A stretch of 64,000 bases of DNA from Levilactobacillus acidifarinae DSM 19394 = JCM 15949 (GTDB taxonomy: Bacteria; Bacillota; Bacilli; Lactobacillales; Lactobacillaceae), in assembly GCF_001434835.1 (NCBI RefSeq), contig NZ_AZDV01000026.1, positions 524,073 to 588,072 on the forward strand, given 5' to 3'. The notes under the pieces were generated by a model. It was not told where the DNA came from and did no database searches. It saw only the letters and a program-made list of their open reading frames with translations. Below are positions 58,830-64,000 of the stretch, piece by piece (position 1 is the first letter of the stretch; each line of letters begins with the position of its first letter). The position numbers were made by a program, and so were the translations under genes.

Positions 58830-59759
58830 CTAATTTTCGGGCTTTTCGTTATTTATTGCCATAAATAGGTCCTGTAAGTGCTTTTCCAAGCGCTTTTGCC
58901 AAGTTTTCAGCTGTTTGGCTTGTTCCGTCGTTATTGTGGTTTGGTCAGCTTGACCCACTAAATAATCGATCCAAGCCTCCGGCGCCGTGATTACTTTTGC
59001 CGCAAACGGATAGAGCAACATCAATTGCAAATTGAGCGTTTGCCGAACGTTAGTGACCAAACCGGGATCAGTTTGCGCAAATTGGGTGGTCAGGTAGGTC
59101 AGGGCCGTCTGTGCCGCCGAACTGGCCGTCACCGAACCTAATTGTGTCGTATCAATCGTATAGATTTGATCGTCTAACCACTGAAAGCGCACCGTTTGGG
59201 TCAACTTTAACCGTGAGAGTTCCTCTAGTAGGGTCGCACGTAACAGTGGCTGTAAAAAGGGATCCACCAATAAGTACTGAACTCCCCGTAAAAATTCCCG
59301 CAGGGGCAACTGGTGGGCCCGTTGGATGCGTCGTTGTTGTTCGGCTAAGTCCGCATCCCCCAAATGATAAAACTGTTTAGCGATGACCCGCTGCGTCGCT
59401 CCCAATGCCTGGCGGGAAGCTTCTTCGGCCGCCGCAACCTGGGCTAATCCCGCTGGTTCCCAGGCGTGGGTCTCCGGTAGTACGCACCATTGCCGGGCAA
59501 AGATAAACTGCTGATTCTTTAAGGCGATGGTTAAGCGTTGAAAAAACCACGACTGATCGCTCAAATAGGCCTGGTCATCTTCCGCAGCAATTTGTTCCGC
59601 GGCGAGAAATTGTTGATCATGGTAAAGACTCGTCGCCAAATAACGGTTCAATTCCGCCGTTTGGTGCGCCTGATATAGCGTGGTAAACGCCGCACTCGCC
59701 TGCGACCACCGTTGCTGGTGAAACGCCGTCAGGGCTCGCTGAAACTGTGCTGAATCCAT
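58830..59759 (-). CDS. Helical (TPR-like) protein of unknown function
   Basis: 309 residues, soluble, rich in Gln, Ala and Leu. The first half looks like helix-turn-helix pairs with TPR-like spacing (FQRALTAFHQQRWSQASAAF and LNRYLATSLYHDQQFLAAEQ). The family is not recognised; such proteins usually act in assembly or interaction. The ATG at 59759 follows AAGGAGG. It lies between rnjB and tuf on the same strand, after a terminator. Confidence 0.75.
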   Translation of the reverse strand: MDSAQFQRALTAFHQQRWSQASAAFTTLYQAHQTAELNRYLATSLYHDQQFLAAEQIAAEDDQAYLSDQSWFFQRLTIALKNQQFIFARQWCVLPETHAWEPAGLAQVAAAEEASRQALGATQRVIAKQFYHLGDADLAEQQRRIQRAHQLPLREFLRGVQYLLVDPFLQPLLRATLLEELSRLKLTQTVRFQWLDDQIYTIDTTQLGSVTASSAAQTALTYLTTQFAQTDPGLVTNVRQTLNLQLMLLYPFAAKVITAPEAWIDYLVGQADQTTITTEQAKQLKTWQKRLEKHLQDLFMAINNEKPEN

Positions 59760-59794
59760 AGATTTCCTCCTTATTACATTACTGGAAACGAAAA

Positions 59795-59823
59795 GGGCCC
59801 CTTCCCTTACCGGGAATTGGCCC
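59795..59823 (-). terminator. Terminator after the RNase J gene
   Basis: Arms GGGCC...GGCCC with an inner TTCCC/GGGAA stem, followed on the minus strand by TTTTCG. It lies just past the rnjB stop. Confidence 0.75.
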
Positions 59824-59831
59824 AATGTCAC

Positions 59832-61697
59832 TTAATCTTGTTTATCCGTTGCGGGCGCGTGATTATTCCGCCGCCGACGCCGGTGAGGCTTACTTTTCGT
59901 ATGTTCCGCTGGTTTTTGATCCGCCGGTTTGGCTTTTTCGGACTTTTGTCCCTTGGGTTGGTGTCCCTTAGCTGCGGGCTTCGTTTCCGGCTGGTTGGTC
60001 TTAGCCGGCTTGCTCTTACCCGTCCGCCGGTGATGCTGGTTGACTTCCATAATCACGGGTAAAATGACGGGCCGCCGGTGTGTCTGATCAAAAAGGTAGT
60101 GACTCAGATGTTCCCGAACGTCTTGTTTCAGGTGACCCCAATCAAATTCCTTATTATCCAGGTTATTCTGCACCGTCTTGCAGATGATATCCGAACTTTC
60201 CTGCATCAGATCTTTGTTAGCCTTCACGTAGACAAAGCCCCGTGAGGTGATTTTCGGGGCCGCAACGATTTGCTTCTTCTTACGATCAATCGTCACCACG
60301 GCGATAAAGATCCCGTCGTCGGCCAAGACTTTCCGGTCCCGTAAGACGATGTTCCCAATGTCTCCCACACCGATACCATCGATCATGGTATCGCTCACGT
60401 CAATGCCGTCACCAAGACTCATCTGACCGTCCGCATACGTTAAGACGTCACCCTTGGCCAAAATAAAGATGTGGTCGGCGGGCATCCCCAATTCAAGGGC
60501 CGCTTGTGCGTGCGCGTTTAACAGTCGGTATTCCCCCTGAATTGGGATCAAGTACTGGGGCTTCATGAGGTTCATCATTAATTGCAGGTCCCGTTTATAG
60601 GCGTGCCCCGACGAATTCAATTCATCGGAAATTGCCTTCACTTCGCCCCCCGCACGATAAATCATATCGCGCGTTTGGGCCACCGTGGTGTCCATGGCGT
60701 GGGACGGGGTCGTCACGATGTAGACCAGGTCACCGGGTTGGATATTTAATTGTTTTTCTTGTTTGTTGGCCATGCGTTGTAAGGCCTTGATGGGTTCACC
60801 CATCTTACCCGTTTGCAAAATGACCGTTTCGGTTGGATCTAGGGCTTCCACCTGTTCCGGGGTGATCAGTAAATCGTCGTCAAAGGACAACTTACCCAAA
60901 TCCATCGCCGTGTGCACGATCTTCTCCAGGTCTTGACCCGTCAAGCAAACCTTCCGGCCCGTCTTAACGGCGGCGTCGAAGACTTGTTGAATCCGTAAGA
61001 TGTTGGACGCCACACAAGCCACCACAATTCGGCCATCCCGGTAATGGAAGGTCTCTTCGATGGCTTCCGCCAATTCCTGTTCCGACGCATTCATCTTCGG
61101 ATTTTCAGCATTAGCGGAATCACTCAGTAACGCCAAAACGCCCGCTTGGCCAATGGCTCCTAACCGCGCATAGTCGGTCTGATAGCCCGTCTTGGCCGTT
61201 TGATCAAACTTAAAATCGCCCGTATAGACGATTTGACCTTCGTCGGTCTTCAACACAATCCCTAAGGATTCGGGAATCGAGTGGGTGGTGGCAAAGAAGG
61301 AGACGACCACGTCGCCGAAGTCAATTTCGGTTTTTTCGTCGATCACGTGGAAATCATCGTAATCTTTGACCTTGGGTTCGTTGCCCACACTGATCTTAGC
61401 CAGCGCTACCGTCATTTCGGACCCAAAGACGGGCACGTTGAACTCACTCAAGAAGTACGGCAACGCCCCAATGGCGTCGGCGTGTCCGTGCGTCAAGAAG
61501 ACGGCGACGATACGGTCCTTATTTTCCCGCAGGTAGTCCCAATCCGGAATCACCACGTCGATCCCTAGGAGCTCATTTTCCGGGTATTTTAACCCACAGT
61601 CTAAAATGTAGATGCCGCCGTTAACGTCCACGGCGTACATGTTTTTTCCGTTTTCGCGGACCCCGCCAAACGGAATGATTTTAATTTTTGCACTCAT
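59832..61697 (-). CDS. rnjB: Ribonuclease J, J2-like with degenerate metal motif
   Basis: A metallo-beta-lactamase/beta-CASP RNase of mRNA decay and rRNA maturation, working with RNase J1 in a complex. The 621 residues show the beta-lactamase fold with HGHADAIG (70-77), TTHSIPESLG, YTGDFKFDQ and the beta-CASP part, then the C-terminal domain. The canonical HxHxDH has Ala75 for the last His, so catalysis is probably weak, as in B. subtilis J2. The last 65 residues are a Lys/Pro/Gln/Arg-rich basic tail. It follows rpsO, an order common in lactobacilli. Confidence 0.9.
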   Translation of the reverse strand: MSAKIKIIPFGGVRENGKNMYAVDVNGGIYILDCGLKYPENELLGIDVVIPDWDYLRENKDRIVAVFLTHGHADAIGALPYFLSEFNVPVFGSEMTVALAKISVGNEPKVKDYDDFHVIDEKTEIDFGDVVVSFFATTHSIPESLGIVLKTDEGQIVYTGDFKFDQTAKTGYQTDYARLGAIGQAGVLALLSDSANAENPKMNASEQELAEAIEETFHYRDGRIVVACVASNILRIQQVFDAAVKTGRKVCLTGQDLEKIVHTAMDLGKLSFDDDLLITPEQVEALDPTETVILQTGKMGEPIKALQRMANKQEKQLNIQPGDLVYIVTTPSHAMDTTVAQTRDMIYRAGGEVKAISDELNSSGHAYKRDLQLMMNLMKPQYLIPIQGEYRLLNAHAQAALELGMPADHIFILAKGDVLTYADGQMSLGDGIDVSDTMIDGIGVGDIGNIVLRDRKVLADDGIFIAVVTIDRKKKQIVAAPKITSRGFVYVKANKDLMQESSDIICKTVQNNLDNKEFDWGHLKQDVREHLSHYLFDQTHRRPVILPVIMEVNQHHRRTGKSKPAKTNQPETKPAAKGHQPKGQKSEKAKPADQKPAEHTKSKPHRRRRRNNHAPATDKQD

Positions 61698-61862
61698 AAG
61701 TTCACCTCAAGTATCTTTTCTTTAATTTGGTCAATCCCGCAACGTTGCGCAGATTGCTTATCGGTATGGCAACCGAATTTCGTCCGTAGTTAAACTTCTT
61801 TCAGTTTACCATACTTTAGCCAAATACAGAACTATGATGAGGGGCCCGCCCAACAAAAAAGC

Positions 61863-61882
61863 CCATCCCCAATCAGGAATGG
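61863..61882 (-). terminator. Terminator after rpsO
   Basis: A short imperfect hairpin (CCATTCC/GGGATGG on the minus strand) followed by GCTTTTTTG. The roughly 160 bases on to rnjB hold no other feature I can support. Confidence 0.6.
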
Positions 61883-61903
61883 ACTCGCTGGTTTCGCGAC
61901 GAA

Positions 61904-62173
61904 TTAACGACGCAGACCCAAGCTCTTGATTAATTCACGGTAACGTTGAACGTCAGTCTTCCGTAAGTAAGCTAATAAGTTACGACGGTGACCAATCTTC
62001 TTCATCAACCCACGTTGGGAATGGAAATCCTTCCGGTGAGCTTGCATATGCTTGTTGATTTCGTTGATGTCAGCGGTTAAAACGGCAACTTGAACTTCCG
62101 TCGAACCGGTGTCACCTTCGTGACGTGCGTATTGCTTGATGATTTCGTTCTTTTGAGTTTGACTAATAGCCAT
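61904..62173 (-). CDS. rpsO: Small ribosomal subunit protein S15
   Basis: 89 residues, full length: [32 protein letters not shown] split over the first 33 positions, then the rRNA-binding [24 protein letters not shown] in two pieces and a conserved end ([11 protein letters not shown]). Primary 16S rRNA binder. GGGTGG precedes the ATG. Divergent from rpsT. Confidence 0.98.
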   Translation of the reverse strand: MAISQTQKNEIIKQYARHEGDTGSTEVQVAVLTADINEINKHMQAHRKDFHSQRGLMKKIGHRRNLLAYLRKTDVQRYRELIKSLGLRR

Positions 62174-62361
62174 GGTAAATTACCACCCTTTCAAATAAGT
62201 GCCCCAAACTGAGTAAGTCGTCGGTGGCCGCCGACAAACTAAGTCAAGGGTTTGTGCGTTTCGCACAGTTACCTATCATACTGGAAATTTTGCAAAAACG
62301 CAAGGCTTTCGTTATAAGTGGCTATCAAGTAAAATTACTTTACAATAATCTGGCGAAGGTA

Positions 62362-62390
62362 TTGCATTCCCTCTCAGGGTTCTGTATAAT
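62362..62390 (+). promoter_or_regulatory. rpsT promoter
   Basis: TTGCAT (62362-62367), 17-base spacer, perfect TATAAT (62385-62390), about 60 bases before the start. Confidence 0.85.
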
Positions 62391-62450
62391 GACATACGTT
62401 GAAATTAAGATTTCCGGTACCAGGATTTCTCATTCGGAGGTGAAATTTTC

Positions 62451-62705
62451 ATGCCAATTATCAAATCTGCTATCGAACGGGCCAAGACTAACATCAAGGC
62501 TAACGAACGTAACTCCGCACAATTAAGCACGATGCGGACTGCTGTTAAGCGTTTCGAACAAGCTAAGACTGCCGGTGCTGACAACGCGGAAGAATTATTC
62601 CGTTTAGCTAGTGCTGCCGTAGACAAGGCTGCTACTAAGGGCTTAATCAAGCGGAACAAGGCTTCCCGTGACAAGTCACGGATGGCTGCCCGTTTAGCTA
62701 AGTAA
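62451..62705 (+). CDS. rpsT: Small ribosomal subunit protein S20
   Basis: 84 residues, helical and basic: [35 protein letters not shown], and the C-terminal [20 protein letters not shown] typical of S20. GGAGGTG precedes the ATG. Strong promoter upstream and a bidirectional terminator downstream. Confidence 0.98.
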   Translation: MPIIKSAIERAKTNIKANERNSAQLSTMRTAVKRFEQAKTAGADNAEELFRLASAAVDKAATKGLIKRNKASRDKSRMAARLAK

Positions 62706-62735
62706 TCACACATCAACCTCATGAGATGATGTAAT

Positions 62736-62767
62736 AAAGGCGCGACCAATTAGTTGGTTGCGCCTTT
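62736..62767. terminator. Bidirectional terminator
   Basis: 14-bp near-perfect arms AAAGGCGCGACCAA and TTGGTTGCGCCTTT with T run. Shared by rpsT and convergent holA. Confidence 0.92.
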
Positions 62768-62785
62768 TTGTGTGCTTATTTTTAA

Positions 62786-63820
62786 TTACACCGTAGCCCT
62801 TTGCCCCGCAAACTGCGTCATGAATAGTGAGAAGAGTAATTCCGGATCTAAAGCCGTCGACTTCATCTGCCGTTCCACCTTAAAGAGCCCCAGGTAGGCT
62901 CGGTTGAGATCGTCTAGGTGAAAGCGGCGGTGCGTCTGGAGGGCTAGCTTAATTCGGTAAGGGTGTACCTTGAGCGTGCTGGCCAGTTTTCCTTGGCTAT
63001 ACCCTTGCTGCGCAAGCACCTTGGTCTGAATCAGTAAGCGAAACTGTCCCTGCAGAATTGCATTGATCCGTAAGGGTTCCTCCTTGGCCTGTAAAAGCTC
63101 TCTGTACAGGGCCACGGCCCCCGCCGTGTTCTTCGCCAACACGCGGTTAACCAAGTCAAACACGTTTTGGGTCAACGTTTGTCGCACCAGGCCCTGAACT
63201 GCGGCCGCCTGAATCTCGTGTTCGGGCAACGTATAGAGTTCCAATTTTTCACGTTCGTTCATCATCAGCGACAAATCGGCATCTGTTCGTTGGATCAGGT
63301 CATTCAGGGCGGCCGGCACCATGGTGTAGCCGTCCTGCTTTAGCTGCGCCTGAAAGAACTGGCGAACTTCGCGCTCCGCAAAATCTCCCAATTCAATCGT
63401 TGTGGCCACCTTTTTTAACTGCTTCACAATTTTTTTACGGCCGTCTAACTTAGCGTACGGGGCAAAAAAGACCAGAACGGTGCTGGCCATGGGTGCCGTT
63501 AAATATTGTTCCAAACTGTTCAGGTCGTGATCAACTTTACTTTTCTTGGTCTCCCCGGTCAAAAAAACGGGATTATCTAGGCAGACCACCCGGCGTTCCC
63601 CGAAGAACGGGGCCGCCATGGCATCGTCGAGCCCCACGGCCAACGGCACCGTCTCCAGATCATAACTGGCGTAGTTCATGGTTTGTTCTTCACTCGGGAC
63701 TAATTGCTTAAACGCGGTTTTTAACCGATGCTGAAAGTAGGGCATTTCCCCCATGATGACGTAGATGGGGGCGGCCACTTGACCGCCAGCTAGTTGTTTT
63801 AAAAGTTGTGTTATCGTCAC
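62786..63820 (-). CDS. holA: DNA polymerase III delta subunit
   Basis: The clamp-loader subunit that opens the beta ring. The 344 residues fit HolA: YVIMGEMPYFQHRLKTAF near the start (normally the P-loop-like region), VVCLDNPVFL, and the C-terminal helices with LINAILQGQFRLLIQ-type repeats and HPYRIKLALQTHRRF. Start: GTG at 63820 lies ten bases after AAAAGGGG; an ATG at 63829 overlaps the comEC stop (ATGA) and is an equally possible coupled start. Confidence 0.93.
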   Translation of the reverse strand: MTITQLLKQLAGGQVAAPIYVIMGEMPYFQHRLKTAFKQLVPSEEQTMNYASYDLETVPLAVGLDDAMAAPFFGERRVVCLDNPVFLTGETKKSKVDHDLNSLEQYLTAPMASTVLVFFAPYAKLDGRKKIVKQLKKVATTIELGDFAEREVRQFFQAQLKQDGYTMVPAALNDLIQRTDADLSLMMNEREKLELYTLPEHEIQAAAVQGLVRQTLTQNVFDLVNRVLAKNTAGAVALYRELLQAKEEPLRINAILQGQFRLLIQTKVLAQQGYSQGKLASTLKVHPYRIKLALQTHRRFHLDDLNRAYLGLFKVERQMKSTALDPELLFSLFMTQFAGQRATV

Positions 63821-63825
63821 GCCTG

Positions 63826-64000
63826 TCATTCCCCTTTTAAATTTAATTTTGTTTGCCAAACTCCTTGCTGACCTCGATACACGTAGCGAATCATGCCCCG
63901 CTGTTGGGTACTGACCCACGGTAACTGGGCCGCCTGAAGCGTCCGTAACGTCTCGGGACTGGGATGACCATAGCGATTGTGGCGTCCCGCCGAAATGATC
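63826..64000 (-). CDS. comEC: Competence protein ComEC/Rec2, C-terminal end
   Basis: The last 57 residues of the frame are visible: IISAGRHNRYGHPSPETL and so on, ending in NLKGE and a TGA at 63826-63828. SAGRNNRYGHP is typical of the metallo-beta-lactamase part at the end of ComEC, the membrane channel for DNA uptake. The start lies outside the window. It directly precedes holA, the usual comEC-holA order. Confidence 0.85.
   Translation of the reverse strand, partial: IISAGRHNRYGHPSPETLRTLQAAQLPWVSTQQRGMIRYVYRGQQGVWQTKLNLKGE

Overview
The window reads as chromosome of a low-to-mid-GC Gram-positive of the family Lactobacillaceae. The evidence is a PolC-type replicative polymerase, LexA beside a DUF896 gene, YneF, ClpX, trigger factor, a D-lactate dehydrogenase, an HMG-CoA synthase of the mevalonate route, a short NAD-type 6-phosphogluconate dehydrogenase, a nucleoside deoxyribosyltransferase and strong AGGAGG ribosome binding sites. 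Codon use is clearly richer in G+C than in Lactiplantibacillus plantarum, and a heterofermentative Levilactobacillus-like species is my best guess. That assignment is inference. Most genes lie on the minus strand.

Layout. (1) 1-6000, minus: truB (cut by the window edge), rbfA, infB, ylxQ, ylxR, nusA, rimP, the conserved translation and transcription operon. Its probable promoter lies upstream of a terminator-like hairpin in the leader. (2) 6087-19456, minus: small membrane protein, polC, proS, rseP, cdsA, uppS, an unknown acidic protein, frr, pyrH, tsf, rpsB. These link replication, translation, lipid and undecaprenyl-phosphate synthesis and UMP phosphorylation. (3) 19.7-31.3 kb, mixed: HAD phosphatase, D-lactate dehydrogenase, GIY-YIG protein and TrmN6 methyltransferase, PlsC-like acyltransferase, a heterodimeric ABC exporter, yneF and DUF896 divergent from an SOS-regulated lexA, ndt, mvaS, ppk2. 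(4) 31.5-41 kb, the most accessory-like part: two histidine phosphatases, PspC, a MarR regulator with a perfect operator palindrome, two GNAT acetyltransferases, gnd, glpF, an AlkC-like repair protein, a secreted basic protein, a 27-codon ORF, an orphan TIR-like protein, tRNA-Ser(CGA) and a YdcF-type membrane protein. (5) 41-64 kb: apt, recJ, lapA, rnz, two unknown proteins, obgE, uvrC, a small charged protein, mazG-like, ysxC, clpX, tig, argH, argG, tuf, an unknown helical protein, an RNase J2-like protein, rpsO, rpsT, holA and the 3' end of comEC.

Most units end in clear intrinsic terminators, several of them shared between convergent genes. I found no CRISPR array, transposase, integrase, prophage or rRNA. 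The best candidates for something unusual are the orphan TIR-like (ThsB-like) gene with nested inverted repeats upstream of it at 39.14-39.64 kb, the leader hairpin in front of rimP-nusA, and palindromic operator candidates at the MarR gene and at ndt. All functions are assigned by reading motifs and overall likeness; no database search was run.
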